Shown in pieces: positions 36,732-45,906 of a stretch of 64,000 nt of DNA (the stretch's first letter is position 1; each line of letters starts with the position of its first letter). A program made the position numbers and the translations under genes. The DNA lies in assembly GCA_018666235.1 (NCBI GenBank), contig JABJAB010000019.1:8931-72930 (forward strand), read 5' to 3'. Below the pieces are notes generated by a model. That model did no database searches. It was not told the origin of the DNA and was given only the letters and a program-made list of their open reading frames with translations. This stretch comes from Ilumatobacter sp. Lineage in GTDB: Bacteria; Actinomycetota; Acidimicrobiia; Acidimicrobiales; Ilumatobacteraceae.

Positions 36732-37472
36732 TCAGGGAGCCGTCGGATGCCTGGGGGCCGATGGGGGCGCGACCCGAGCGATGACCAGGAACTCCGGGGA
36801 CTCAACCGTTGCAGGGCCGCTGCTGTAGGAACCAGGTTCGACGCTGCTGATCGAATCGATCGCGAAGCCATGAGCGGTGAGCAGCATGCGGAGCTCGCGG
36901 GGTGTGTAACAGCCGGTCCAGAGGTCGACGATTTTCCGTTCGCCCGACTCGGATCGGATCTCGGTGCGCTCGTGGCTGACGCCAGTTGCGGCATCGAAGT
37001 CAGCGTCTTCGTGGTACTTCACAGCGAAGTAGGCGTTGAACGCGCTCAGTGCCAGACGTCCATCCGGGCGGAGTGCCGCCGCCATCCCAGCGACCACAGC
37101 GGCATCCTCACCGTCGGCGGTCATCATCCCGAACGCTCCCTGGCACAGGCAGATCACTGCGTCGAACTCTTCGTGAAATCTCAGCATGCGGGCATCCCCC
37201 CGCTCGAACGTCGCGCCGTCCGGTGCGTTCGACTGCGCGATCTCGACGAACCGCTGGCTGATGTCGATGCCGTGTACGCCGATCCCACGCCGTGCCAGTT
37301 CATGGGCATGCCGTCCGGTGCCGCACCCTACGTCGAGCACGTGATCGCCCGACTGAAGCCCGAGCACTTCGATGACGTGATCGACCTCTTGCACCGTCCC
37401 CTTCGTGTGCGCGTACCGGTCGTACGCCGCCCCCATGTGCTCAGCCAGCGGCTCGAACCAGTGCCCGGTCAC
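36732..37472 (-). CDS. SAM-dependent class I methyltransferase
   Basis: This 246-residue protein has the SAM site VLDVGCGTGRHAHELARRG near residue 45 and GIDISQRFVEIA as the second motif. FDAVICLCQGAFGMM and LRPDGRLALSAFNAYF complete the Methyltransf_11/25-like core. The acceptor is unknown. The start is GTG at 37472. It lies between rpsA and polA, an insertion compared with the mycobacterial polA-rpsA order. The function is not linked to its neighbours. Confidence 0.87.
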   Translation of the reverse strand: MTGHWFEPLAEHMGAAYDRYAHTKGTVQEVDHVIEVLGLQSGDHVLDVGCGTGRHAHELARRGIGVHGIDISQRFVEIAQSNAPDGATFERGDARMLRFHEEFDAVICLCQGAFGMMTADGEDAAVVAGMAAALRPDGRLALSAFNAYFAVKYHEDADFDAATGVSHERTEIRSESGERKIVDLWTGCYTPRELRMLLTAHGFAIDSISSVEPGSYSSGPATVESPEFLVIARVAPPSAPRHPTAP

Positions 37473-37521
37473 CTCGATATCCGGACGCGTGAGTGACGGC
37501 TCGCCCCGACCCCGACGTCAC

Positions 37522-40233
37522 TCAGCCTTTCGCTGCGGCCCACGTGTCGCCCCAACTGACGTTGACTTCGAGTGGGACGTCGAGTTCGGCGGCATCGCGC
37601 ATGATGTCGATGAGCAACGGGCCAACGGTGTCCTTTTCTTCGGGAGGGACCTCGACGAGAACTTCATCATGCACCTGCAGGATCAGCAGGCTGTTGTGCC
37701 CCTTCGACACCAACTCCTCGTCGATCCGCACGATGGCGACTTTGAAGATGTCGGCGGCGAGACCCTGGATGCCGGCGTTCATCGCCTGACGCTCCCCCGC
37801 CTGGCGCACGCGGAAGTTCGAGTTCATCAATTCAGGGATCGGACGACGACGACCGAACAAGGTCTCGGTGTACCCGCGCTCGCGTGCTTCGACGACCGTG
37901 CTGTCCATGTACGCCTTCACGTTCGGGAAGGCCACGAAATAGGCGTCGAGAATCGGCGCTGCCTCATCGACTGGAATGTTGAGGCGTTGTGCGAGGCCGT
38001 ACGCCTCCATGCCGTAGGCGAGGCCGTACGACACCATCTTCGCCTTCGACCGCTGATCCACCGTCACCTCGGCTGGGTCGACGTCGAAGACTCGCGATGC
38101 CGTGGCGTTGTGGATGTCCTGGCCCGTCGTGAACGCCTCGATCAAACCCGGGTCAGCAGCAAGGTGGGCGATGCAGCGCAGCTCGATCTGGTTGTAGTCC
38201 GCGACGAGGAGCTCGGTGCCGGGCGATGGCACGAAGACCTTGCGGAACTGGCGCCCTTCCTCACTCCGGACCGGAATGTTGTGCAGATTCGGCTGGTCAG
38301 ACGAGAGGCGGCCGGTACGTGCGACGGTCTGGTTGAACGTGGCGTGGATGCGGCCGTCGTCGGCCACCTCGTGCAGCAATCCCTCGCCGTAGGTGCCTCG
38401 CAGCTTGTCCACCTCGCGATGACGCATCAGCGGACCGAGGAACTCTGGCCACTCCGGCATCAACTTCTCAAGTGTTGACGCATCCGTCGATGGACCTGTC
38501 TTGTTCTTCTTGATCGGTGTCAGGCCCTTCTCGTCGTAGAGCAGTTCGCGCAGCTGCTTCGGCGAGTTGAGGTTGAGATCATCCTTGCCGGACACCTTGC
38601 GCAGCTCGACGACCAGCGACTCGACCTCTGCTTTCAGCTTGTCGTTCAACGCACGGAGTTCGTCGATGTCGACGCCGACACCGACATGCTCCATCTTCGC
38701 GAGCACGAGCACCAGCGGGTTCTCGATCGTGTCGTACAGCTCGGCCATGCCCTGCGCTTCGAGGCTGTCGTGGATCGGTCCCGCGAGGTGGTGGATGGCG
38801 AGCGCGTCTCGCCCCGCAACCTCAGCATCGCTCATCGACGTCCCATCGAGGTCGAGTTGGCCGGAGTTCGCGGCATCGGACGGGCGAGCGAACCGGGTGT
38901 ACTTCTCGATGAGGTCAGGCAGGGCGTAGCGAGCCTCAGCCGGGTCGATCAAATATGCAGCGATTGCGGTGTCGAGCGTCAGACCCCGCATTTCGATGTC
39001 CAGCCCAAGCAACGAACGCATCAGCTCCTTGACATTGTGGCCGCGCACGCTCTGATGGGCGCCAAGCGCTTCACCGAGCGTTTCGTCGCCGAGCAGATCG
39101 GCCGGAATCCACGCGACCTCGGATGCTGACCCATCGGAGACGACCGCGACACCGGACAGGAATGAGCGTCCCGGTTCGCCGGTCCATGCAGCGTGGATAT
39201 CAAGATGTTCCGCTGCAGCAACGAGACTCGCGGCATCGGCAGGAGACTCCAGCACGGTGATTTCCGCGACGATTTCCTGTCGCTCCTCTCCCGGCCCGAG
39301 ATCGACGTCGCCACCGAGCGATGCCAGCGCGTCGGTGATGCGACCGCCGAGTGCCCGGAACTCCAAGAACTCGAACAGCCGCTTCATCTCGTCGGGGTTG
39401 GGTGATACACCAAGGCCAGTCGGCGTTGTCCGATCGTCGAAGTCGACATCGACCTGCTCGCCAGCGATTTCAGCTCGGAGCGGTGCATCGAAATGCAACA
39501 ACATCAGGTCGAGGTTCTTGCGAGCTCGCTCTTCGTTCTCGATCAGATTCGACTTGAGTTTGGGCGTCTGCTCATCAACGTTGGCGAAGATGCCGTCGAG
39601 CCCGCCGTACTTGTTGATCAGTTTGGCTGCGGTCTTCTCCCCCACTCCGGGTACCCCGGGCAGGTTGTCGGAGTTGTCACCGCGTAACGCTGCGTACTGA
39701 ACGTACATGTCGGGGGTGACGCCGGTCCGTTCCTCGATGCCCGCCTCGTCGTACAACGCGTAGTCGCTGACGCCCCGCTTGTTGTACATCACCTTGACGT
39801 GCGGGTCGCTGACGAGTTGGTAGCTGTCGCGGTCGCCGGTGACGATGATCACGTTCTCGCCACGATCGACCAGTGCCTTCGTCGCTGTGGCGATCAGGTC
39901 GTCGGCTTCCCAGCCCACCTCGTCGACGGTGGTGATGCCGAGTGCATCGAGCACTTCTCGGACCAGACCCATCTGTTGACGCAGGATGTCAGGTGCGGCC
40001 TCACGTTGCGCTTTGTATGCAGGCTCAGCCTTGTGCCGGAACGTCGGTTCAGGGCGGTCGAAGGCGACGAGAATCCCGTCAGGCTGCTGTTCCTTCAGGA
40101 CGTACGCCAACATCGAGGTGAAACCGAAAACGGCGTTGGTGACCTGCCCGCTCGCCGTGGCCATGTCGGTGGGGAGCGCAAAGAACGCTCGGTACGTGAG
40201 TGAGTTCCCGTCGACGAGGAGTGTGGTTCCCAT
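37522..40233 (-). CDS. polA: DNA polymerase I
   Basis: PolA fills gaps and removes RNA primers. The 903-residue protein has a 5'-3' exonuclease domain (residues 1-300: LLVDGNSLTYRAFFALP, VGWEADDLIAT, GDNSDNLPGVPGVGEKTAAKL). A middle 3'-5' exonuclease-like domain follows in which the catalytic acidic residues are not evident, suggesting no proofreading, as in mycobacterial and Taq enzymes. The polymerase domain has the motif A region LLVADYNQIELRCIAHL, the O-helix RSKAKMVSYGLAYGM, and motif C LQVHDEVLVEVP. The ATG at 40233 is used. Confidence 0.96.
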   Translation of the reverse strand: MGTTLLVDGNSLTYRAFFALPTDMATASGQVTNAVFGFTSMLAYVLKEQQPDGILVAFDRPEPTFRHKAEPAYKAQREAAPDILRQQMGLVREVLDALGITTVDEVGWEADDLIATATKALVDRGENVIIVTGDRDSYQLVSDPHVKVMYNKRGVSDYALYDEAGIEERTGVTPDMYVQYAALRGDNSDNLPGVPGVGEKTAAKLINKYGGLDGIFANVDEQTPKLKSNLIENEERARKNLDLMLLHFDAPLRAEIAGEQVDVDFDDRTTPTGLGVSPNPDEMKRLFEFLEFRALGGRITDALASLGGDVDLGPGEERQEIVAEITVLESPADAASLVAAAEHLDIHAAWTGEPGRSFLSGVAVVSDGSASEVAWIPADLLGDETLGEALGAHQSVRGHNVKELMRSLLGLDIEMRGLTLDTAIAAYLIDPAEARYALPDLIEKYTRFARPSDAANSGQLDLDGTSMSDAEVAGRDALAIHHLAGPIHDSLEAQGMAELYDTIENPLVLVLAKMEHVGVGVDIDELRALNDKLKAEVESLVVELRKVSGKDDLNLNSPKQLRELLYDEKGLTPIKKNKTGPSTDASTLEKLMPEWPEFLGPLMRHREVDKLRGTYGEGLLHEVADDGRIHATFNQTVARTGRLSSDQPNLHNIPVRSEEGRQFRKVFVPSPGTELLVADYNQIELRCIAHLAADPGLIEAFTTGQDIHNATASRVFDVDPAEVTVDQRSKAKMVSYGLAYGMEAYGLAQRLNIPVDEAAPILDAYFVAFPNVKAYMDSTVVEARERGYTETLFGRRRPIPELMNSNFRVRQAGERQAMNAGIQGLAADIFKVAIVRIDEELVSKGHNSLLILQVHDEVLVEVPPEEKDTVGPLLIDIMRDAAELDVPLEVNVSWGDTWAAAKG

Positions 40234-40285
40234 GGCGATTCTCCGTGTCGTTTCGTTGGCGTCGGATGCGGCGCTCGATGCGCCG

Positions 40286-40870
40286 TCAGTCGTCACTCGG
40301 ACGGAGTGATCCGTCGAGAATGCGATCAGCGACATCGCGCATTCTGATTCGCTCGCTCATCGCGGTCTTCTGGATGAACTGGAACGCGTCGTTCTCGGTC
40401 ATGCCGACCTCGTCGATCAGCACACCCTTGGCCCGCTCGATGAACTTGCGCGACTCGAGCTGTTCTCCGAGTGCATCAATCTCACCCGTGAGCGAGCGCA
40501 ACTCGCGAAACCGCCCCATCGCCACTTCGATAGCCGGAACGAGGTCACTGCGTTGAAACGGCTTGACCAGGAACGCCAAAGCTCCGGCGTCGCGCGCTTG
40601 CTCAACGACTTCCTTCTGGCTGAATGCCGTCAACATCAACACGCCACAAATTTTCTCGCCATTGATGACCGCTGCAGCTTCAAGGCCGGTCATGCCCGGC
40701 ATCTTGATATCGAGAATCGCCAGGTCAGGTTGCAGGTCACGAACCATGTCAATTGCTTGGTCGCCGCGACCGGTCTCGCCCACGACGTCGTACCCCTCTT
40801 CTTCGAGGGTTTCTCGGAGATCCATTCTGATGATGGCCTCGTCTTCGGCGATCACGACGCGCAACGGCAT
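40286..40870 (-). CDS. pdtaR: ANTAR-domain response regulator, PdtaR-like
   Basis: This 194-residue two-component regulator has a receiver domain (residues 3-120: VVIAEDEAIIRMDL, phospho-acceptor Asp in LAILDIKMPG, and Lys in LVKPF). An ANTAR RNA-binding domain follows, with ESRKFIERAKGVLIDEVGMTENDAFQFIQ. ANTAR proteins bind paired hairpins in mRNA and prevent termination. In M. tuberculosis the homologue Rv1626 lies close to polA, as here. The matching PdtaS kinase is not in the window. The start is the ATG at 40870; the frame continues to 40915. Confidence 0.92.
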   Translation of the reverse strand: MPLRVVIAEDEAIIRMDLRETLEEEGYDVVGETGRGDQAIDMVRDLQPDLAILDIKMPGMTGLEAAAVINGEKICGVLMLTAFSQKEVVEQARDAGALAFLVKPFQRSDLVPAIEVAMGRFRELRSLTGEIDALGEQLESRKFIERAKGVLIDEVGMTENDAFQFIQKTAMSERIRMRDVADRILDGSLRPSDD

Positions 40871-40907
40871 GAGATCAGTATGGACTACGCCGCGGCCAGA
40901 ACCGAAC

Positions 40908-41192
40908 TCAACCAATCATCTGGTCGAGGAGCTGGTCCTGGCGCTGTTCGAGGTCGACGATCTCCTCGACGACCTTTAGACGGTGCTTCGTCATGTTCGC
41001 AAAGTTGCCCTGCGCAGATCGGGCCTCGAACGACGATGACGCTGTCTCGGCGACCATAGCGCGGATCGCTTGGTCGTCAGCGTCCTCGCCGAGGTAGAGC
41101 AACTGTTCATCGATCAGCGCGAGCTCACTGCGCAACGTCTTGAGTCTTGATCCCACCTTGGAGAGTCGACGCTCGATCAGCCAGCTACCCAT
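40908..41192 (-). CDS. small coiled-coil protein of unknown function
   Basis: This 94-residue, highly charged helical protein has leucine-spaced heptads (LSKVGSRLKTLRSELALIDE and LKVVEEIVDLEQRQDQLLDQ) that suggest coiled coils. It contains no cysteine, membrane segment or catalytic motif. I start at the ATG at 41192, since the upstream extension to 41261 looks non-coding. It lies 37 nt upstream of pdtaR on the same strand and may be cotranscribed. I do not recognise the family. Confidence 0.65.
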   Translation of the reverse strand: MGSWLIERRLSKVGSRLKTLRSELALIDEQLLYLGEDADDQAIRAMVAETASSSFEARSAQGNFANMTKHRLKVVEEIVDLEQRQDQLLDQMIG

Positions 41193-41261
41193 GCGAGGCC
41201 TGATCGTATGCCGCCGGTCGACCTCCCGCAGGGACACCGTCGCTGGCTCCGAACCGAGCAA

Positions 41262-42104
41262 TCAGTCGTCACCGCGTCGCGGAAAACCGATCGCGGCCGC
41301 CATCGCCACGCTGGTCGGCCGGCACGCCGCACGCAGCTGAGCGCATGCATCCTCGCCGATTGCCGCGTAGGGCAGCACCGCTAGTTCGTCGGTGCGCTCC
41401 TCAATCCATTGACGACCGTCGCGACCCGCATCGGTGAAAGCGCCTTCAGCGTCAAGCCAGCCACGCGACCGAAGCGAGTCGTGCGCTGCTGCCCAATCGT
41501 CGTCGGTCCGCTGTCGCGAGCTCTTCAGCACATCGCCTGAGATCTCGCCTGCCGCAGCATGTGTGACCAGCGCTTCGCACCCGCTGAGTCCCTGTGCGGT
41601 GAGTGCGGCAATGTGGCCGTCACCCCGGAACTCGCGCAACAAGGTTTGCGCGTGCCAGAGCACGAGATGCGGTTCCTCCGGCCAGCCGAGCTGTGCGTGC
41701 CCCGCGAAGAGCGCCCGCCCCTCGGGACGTTCGCAAGCGGCTAACGCCGCAGTGCGTGCGATCGCCGCGGCAGGTTCGAGCGAGTCGATCATGTCGCCGG
41801 CCAAGCGGCGCATCATGCGATCGGCTGCGATCAATCGTGCTGCTGACAGCTGTTCCGGTGCGGCGGTCTCCCACGCTCCATCCATGCTTCGCTCGACGAA
41901 TCCAGGATCGAAGTTGTAGAAGGTTGCCTTGACCACCTCGGCTCCGACGGCGCCCGACGCAGCGGCTCGCGACGCGAAATATCCCGAACCCCAGTCGTCG
42001 AAACCCAGCCGGGCGTATTCCTCGGCCGCTTCCGGAACGAAGTAAATCGCGCCATGAATCGGTTCCAGCGTACGCCACGTCCTGCGGCCAATCTGTGGGT
42101 CCAT
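41262..42104 (-). CDS. SCO6745-family protein
   Basis: This 280-residue protein starts with RRTWRTLEPIHGAIYFVPEA and has YFASRAAASGAVGAEVVKATFYNF near residue 45. I recognise this pattern as the actinobacterial SCO6745 family, whose function is not established. The C-terminal part (DDDWAAAHDSLRSRGWLDAE) looks like a winged-helix unit, so DNA or small-ligand sensing is possible. The frame extends to 42344 but those residues are Cys/Arg-rich and not family-like, so the ATG at 42104 is used. Confidence 0.75.
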   Translation of the reverse strand: MDPQIGRRTWRTLEPIHGAIYFVPEAAEEYARLGFDDWGSGYFASRAAASGAVGAEVVKATFYNFDPGFVERSMDGAWETAAPEQLSAARLIAADRMMRRLAGDMIDSLEPAAAIARTAALAACERPEGRALFAGHAQLGWPEEPHLVLWHAQTLLREFRGDGHIAALTAQGLSGCEALVTHAAAGEISGDVLKSSRQRTDDDWAAAHDSLRSRGWLDAEGAFTDAGRDGRQWIEERTDELAVLPYAAIGEDACAQLRAACRPTSVAMAAAIGFPRRGDD

Positions 42105-42183
42105 CGCCCACTCTCGCGAATCATCCGCAGGATCACGCGCTCGAAGTCGTTGAGCCGTGCAGACAAGTTGGGCGATGAACGGT

Positions 42184-42525
42184 TCAGTCCTTGCGGGTGT
42201 TCTCCTCGATTCGGAACAAGATGAGGTACACCTCCGAAAGCACACGGGCGAACAACACGTACACAAAGAACACCAACGGAGCAACCACGAGTCCCGCGAC
42301 GACTGACCCGCCGCCCTGGCTTGCGAATGCCGCGAAGACGGCAAGCGACATGAGCGCGGCGATCACGATCCCAACAATGAAGATCAGCTTGATGATGCTC
42401 GGCGTGATGAACTCACTGAAGCTCAGGTCGAACAGGCGACCAAGAAATCCCTTTGACGATGACTGCGGCGAAGACGCCGGGGGTGGTGTTGGGGCTGTGG
42501 GCGGAAGTGGTGGTGGCTGGTTCAT
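42184..42525 (-). CDS. DUF4282-domain membrane protein
   Basis: This 113-residue protein has a Pro/Ser-rich cytoplasmic N-terminus of about 25 residues. A core follows with the DUF4282 phrase GRLFDLSFSEFITPSIIKLI and two hydrophobic helices (about residues 43-70 and 75-97). The C-terminus is SEVYLILFRIEENTRKD, also typical of the family. The function is unknown. It is transcribed away from the DUF3237 gene across 112 nt. Confidence 0.85.
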   Translation of the reverse strand: MNQPPPLPPTAPTPPPASSPQSSSKGFLGRLFDLSFSEFITPSIIKLIFIVGIVIAALMSLAVFAAFASQGGGSVVAGLVVAPLVFFVYVLFARVLSEVYLILFRIEENTRKD

Positions 42526-42637
42526 CCCCCAACCTTGTCACCTTGCGGGATGAGGGCCGTGGATCTGAAGGCGAGCCGGACGTTGCGTCTCGTCGCCCGA
42601 CGACAGGTTGGTGGGCTGCCCGCTCTAAGTTTGGCTG

Positions 42638-43072
42638 ATGCCCCTCGACGCGCTTCCCGCCGAATACATCGGTACCCTCTCCGCTCGCACGAATGACGTG
42701 GATCGGCCAATTGTCGCTGGCGGCCCGTTCGGCACGAAGGTCGTGGCGACAGTCTCCGGCGCCACGTTTGTCGGACCAAGGATCAACGCCGCCGCTCCCG
42801 CTGGCGTCGCCGCCGGCGATTGGCTCACCGTTCTTCCTGGCGGCGACTTCGCGCTCGATGTTCGCGCGTCCTTCCGCACAGACGACGGTGCAGACGTCTA
42901 TGTCACCTACACCGGGTTCGGCACCCGCAATCCGGACGGCACGGCAAGCATCCGCACCGCCCCGCGTTTCGAGACCGGCGATGAGCGCTACGCCTGGCTC
43001 AACAATCTGTTCTGCGTTGCTGTCGGTTCGACGACGCCCGAGGGCGTCGAGTACGAGATCTACGCGGTCTGA
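42638..43072 (+). CDS. DUF3237-family protein
   Basis: This 144-residue protein has the family order GGPFGTKVVATVSGATFVGP near residue 28, GGDFALDVRASFRTDDGADV near residue 68, and VTYTGFGTRNPDG. DUF3237 proteins form a small beta-barrel, and some are linked to cofactor or aromatic metabolism, but no activity can be assigned here. A TAAGTT box 6 nt before the ATG and no ribosome binding site suggest a leaderless transcript. It converges with the acyl-CoA ligase gene. Confidence 0.85.
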   Translation: MPLDALPAEYIGTLSARTNDVDRPIVAGGPFGTKVVATVSGATFVGPRINAAAPAGVAAGDWLTVLPGGDFALDVRASFRTDDGADVYVTYTGFGTRNPDGTASIRTAPRFETGDERYAWLNNLFCVAVGSTTPEGVEYEIYAV

Positions 43073-43099
43073 TCTGTCGCTGTTGTGAGACCGAATCCG

Positions 43100-44542
43100 T
43101 CAGCTGCTGATCTTGAGTGCAGACGCAGCGAGCTGACGTAACTTCGCCTTCTGCACCTTCGTTCCATTCGGACCGGGAGTCGTGGGGAATTCGTCGACGA
43201 CAAGTACCCGAACCGGCACCTTGTATCGGGCGAGTTGATCCCGACAGCGTTCGATGGCAGCGGCTTCGTCGAAGTGTTCGGCACTGGTCGAGGCAGGGTC
43301 GTTATTCAGCACGACGAACGCGACGGGGCGTGCCCCACTCGGCATATCGACGGCAACCACTTGTGCAGCGACGACCTGGCTGTCATCCACGAGAACCGCC
43401 TCGATTTCCGTCGGGCTCACGAGAAACCCACCCAAGCGGAGCACGTCAGCCATGCGCGCGATGAATTCAAAGCCCCGGTCGCCGTTCGGCTCGGCGAGGT
43501 CGCCGGTTCGGAACCACCCGCTGTCTTGATGCTCGACCGTGAGGTCAACATCGACCCGCTCGCCGCCTTCGGCCAGATAGCCAGCGAACAGGCTCGGCCC
43601 GCGGAGTTGCAGTTCTCCGCCCACAATGCGGTACGAGGCGTCTGGCGATGCCATCGATCCGCCCGCTCGTGTGCGATCGGTGGCATCGCCGTTCGGGTCG
43701 CGCAACGTGAACAGGGCTTGTACTTCGCTCATGCCGTACAGGCCAGTGAGCGTCGCGCCGACCGCCGCAGCTCGTTCGACGATGCCGTCGAGACTGGTGT
43801 TAAAGCGGGCGTACCCACCGAGGCGGATCGACGACAGGTCAGCGCCATGTTCGAGGAGACGGTGGAACATGTCGTCGCTGCCGTTCACGCAGGTGACGGG
43901 TTCGGACTGAATCAACCCAGCGGTTCGGCCGAGTTCGAAATCAGTCACGATCACACGACTTCCTGCGGCCACTGCGGCCGTCAACGAACCGAGGCCGAAC
44001 GTGCCGCACAACGGCATGACCGCCATCACCGTGTCGTCGGACCGATAACCCAACAGCGCTGCAGCATCAACCGCATGATCGGCAATTGAGTGCTGCCGAT
44101 GGACCACCATCTTCGGGCGGCTTGTCGTGCCCGACGTCGTGAAGACGACAAACGGATCCTCGCGCCGACGTCTCCGTTGCATCGGCGCCGACCTGACCCA
44201 GAGGGAGTCGACGAAACCGTCCAGACCGAAGCCGTCGATCGTCTGAGCGCCAGAACGCTGCACGAGGTCAGTGACCTCGTCGTCGCTGTAACGAGTGTTG
44301 ACCGACACGCCGAGGAAGCCACCCGCCGCACAGGCAAGCAGCAGCCGGATGTAGTCCGCGCTATTCGGCAATCGGAGCGCAACCCTGCTCCCAGGAGCCA
44401 TACCTTGTTCGCCTAGCCACGTTGCCAGCCGGAGACCGTCGGCAGCAAGGTCCGGCGCCGAGACGCTGGTGCCGTCGTCGAAGTCCAGTCGAGAAGCTGA
44501 GCCTTCGAAGAGGGCGAGGACATCGCGTTCAGGGTCTGTCAC
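43100..44542 (-). CDS. AMP-dependent acyl-CoA synthetase/ligase
   Basis: This 480-residue adenylate-forming enzyme should activate a carboxylic acid with ATP and attach CoA. The phosphate-binding loop is FTTSGTTSRPKMVVH near residue 133. GLYGMSEVQ near residue 265 matches the YGxTE motif with Ser in place of Thr, GWFRTGDLAE near residue 345 is motif A7, and RMADVLRLGGFLVSPTEIE is the hinge. The catalytic lysine is in GTKVQKAKLRQ near the C-terminus. At 480 residues it is a little short for the family. The start is GTG. Confidence 0.88.
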   Translation of the reverse strand: MTDPERDVLALFEGSASRLDFDDGTSVSAPDLAADGLRLATWLGEQGMAPGSRVALRLPNSADYIRLLLACAAGGFLGVSVNTRYSDDEVTDLVQRSGAQTIDGFGLDGFVDSLWVRSAPMQRRRRREDPFVVFTTSGTTSRPKMVVHRQHSIADHAVDAAALLGYRSDDTVMAVMPLCGTFGLGSLTAAVAAGSRVIVTDFELGRTAGLIQSEPVTCVNGSDDMFHRLLEHGADLSSIRLGGYARFNTSLDGIVERAAAVGATLTGLYGMSEVQALFTLRDPNGDATDRTRAGGSMASPDASYRIVGGELQLRGPSLFAGYLAEGGERVDVDLTVEHQDSGWFRTGDLAEPNGDRGFEFIARMADVLRLGGFLVSPTEIEAVLVDDSQVVAAQVVAVDMPSGARPVAFVVLNNDPASTSAEHFDEAAAIERCRDQLARYKVPVRVLVVDEFPTTPGPNGTKVQKAKLRQLAASALKISS

Positions 44543-44615
44543 ATCGACCAGTGTCGCGCTGGTAAGAGGTGAGAGAGGAGGCGGGCAAAACGACGACGCC
44601 GATCTCTCGGTTCAC

Positions 44616-44664
44616 TGGTGCCCCAGGCCGGACTCGAACCGACACTTGACGGTGTTTGAGAACG
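44616..44664 (-). pseudogene. displaced 3' half of a tRNA (attachment-site remnant)
   Basis: These 49 nt match the 3' end of the tRNA at 46305-46381 (CCA, acceptor strand, T arm, variable loop, part of the anticodon arm) with four mismatches. They stop just past the anticodon loop. The T stem differs at several positions but still pairs (GTCGG with CCGGC), so the fragment came from a once-functional tRNA. Confidence 0.75.
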
Positions 44665-44755
44665 GGCCGAGGGTGTGCGTTGACCAGGGGAAACACTAAA
44701 ACACCTGCTAGATAAGGGTGCGATTCAATCGTGTCGGGAGCTACGGGGGTCCGGT

Positions 44756-45010
44756 AGGGCGCTGAAAAGGGCGCAGCATCAAAACAGCCCCGCACCAGAA
44801 CGGGACACGGACCAACCGAAGCCGAACGACGCCTCCTCAAACGGGACGGCAAACTCACGACCCGCTCAGAAATCATCATGTGGGACCGAGACACCAACGA
44901 CGTTCTCGTCATCGCCCTCAAATCCGTACCCAAAAAAAGCGACCGCCCGCACAGGCGTCGATCAAGTCATAGAGAAGATCCTCAACCGAAGGAACGCCTA
45001 CGGGCAATAA
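44756..45010 (+). pseudogene. frameshifted gene remnant of unknown function
   Basis: A forward frame opens after a TAG at about 44755-44757 and reads protein-like sequence such as EAERRLLKRDGKLTTRSEII and DTNDVLVIALKSVPKK up to a run of seven A. One frame over, the sequence continues sensibly as ATARTGVDQVIEKILNRR and ends at TAA 45008-45010. Removing one A would join the two. No start codon is evident in the first part. I do not recognise the family. Confidence 0.35.
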
Positions 45011-45046
45011 ACGCCCACGCAGCGCCGAACGGGAAACCATGACGGC

Positions 45047-45415
45047 CTATTCCAAGAACGCAAGGAACAAGTTCACGGTGTCCTCATAATCCTGCGCCAC
45101 TTCCGGGCACGCAGCCCAACGAGCGGTCTGCGTCGCCTCAATGCGTTCGACGTCTTCATCTGGGTCAAAGTCCTCGATCTGCTTCGCTACGAAGACCTCC
45201 CACTGGGCTTTGTCAGAGTCGAACTCGCAGCCGTGGCGCACAATGTCCTCGACGGCTTCTAGTTGATCGTCGTTGAGGTCTTCGCCAACGGAAAGTTCAG
45301 CTCGATACGCAGCGATGCCAGCATCGAGATCAGGTCCCGTGTCTGATCCGCAGGCTGCAAGAGTGGCAATGGCGAAAGTCCCTGACACGAGGCCAGCGAG
45401 CCGGGTCTTAGTCAT
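45047..45415 (-). CDS. small acidic lipoprotein of unknown function
   Basis: This 122-residue product has a signal peptide (MTKTRLAGLVSGTFAIATLA) ending in a lipobox LAAC with Cys22. A strongly acidic mature part follows, with DLNDDQLEAVEDIVRHGCEF and PDEDVERIEATQ. Three further cysteines could form disulfides. The ATG at 45415 is chosen because AGGA lies 8 nt upstream. It lies inside the tRNA-bounded scar, away from other genes on its strand, so it may be cargo of the lost element. No family is recognised. Confidence 0.65.
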   Translation of the reverse strand: MTKTRLAGLVSGTFAIATLAACGSDTGPDLDAGIAAYRAELSVGEDLNDDQLEAVEDIVRHGCEFDSDKAQWEVFVAKQIEDFDPDEDVERIEATQTARWAACPEVAQDYEDTVNLFLAFLE

Positions 45416-45825
45416 GAGCATGATCCTGACGGCAGGTAGTACGTCACGATGCCGGTCAGTACCTCGGTTTGCGGACCAAGAAGGCACGCCCCATGGAATC
45501 CGCTGCCAGGTCCAGGAGGTGGCAAATCGGGCGGCAGCTCCTCACAGGCAACGCCAACATTGTCACGATCCAATCCTGCCACGTCTCCATAATACGGGAA
45601 GTAGAAGTCATGCCAGGCCCGGGCCTCGGGCTGGGTAGCGAAGTCCGAGCAGTTTCTTACGTCCCCCCGGGTTTAGGGGTGCCGTAGCTCCAGCAGACGG
45701 GACGACGCCGAAGACAACTGCCGCAACGAAGACCAGAAAGAAAGATCCCCAACGCCCACCGCTACTGCTCCGCACGCCGAGGACCGTGCCTCATCGTTGT
45801 CGGCAACCGGGCCACTTGTCAACCA

Positions 45826-45906
45826 TCAGTCAGTACCTTTCCAGGCCAAGTAACAGAAGCCAAGCGTGATGACGACGAGCGTGAACCCCACCTGCTCCGC
45901 CATCAT
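45826..45906 (-). CDS. possible 26-residue single-helix membrane peptide
   Basis: The frame MMAEQVGFTLVVITLGFCYL plus AWKGTD encodes one hydrophobic helix with a short polar C-terminus. No ribosome binding site is obvious and the frame extends upstream without clear coding character. It is reported because very small membrane peptides are easily missed, but it may be chance. Confidence 0.25.
   Translation of the reverse strand: MMAEQVGFTLVVITLGFCYLAWKGTD

Noticed and set aside
44469..44699. 76-codon frame across the tRNA remnant
   Set aside because: It runs over the start of the acyl-CoA ligase gene and the tRNA fragment; no protein-like character.
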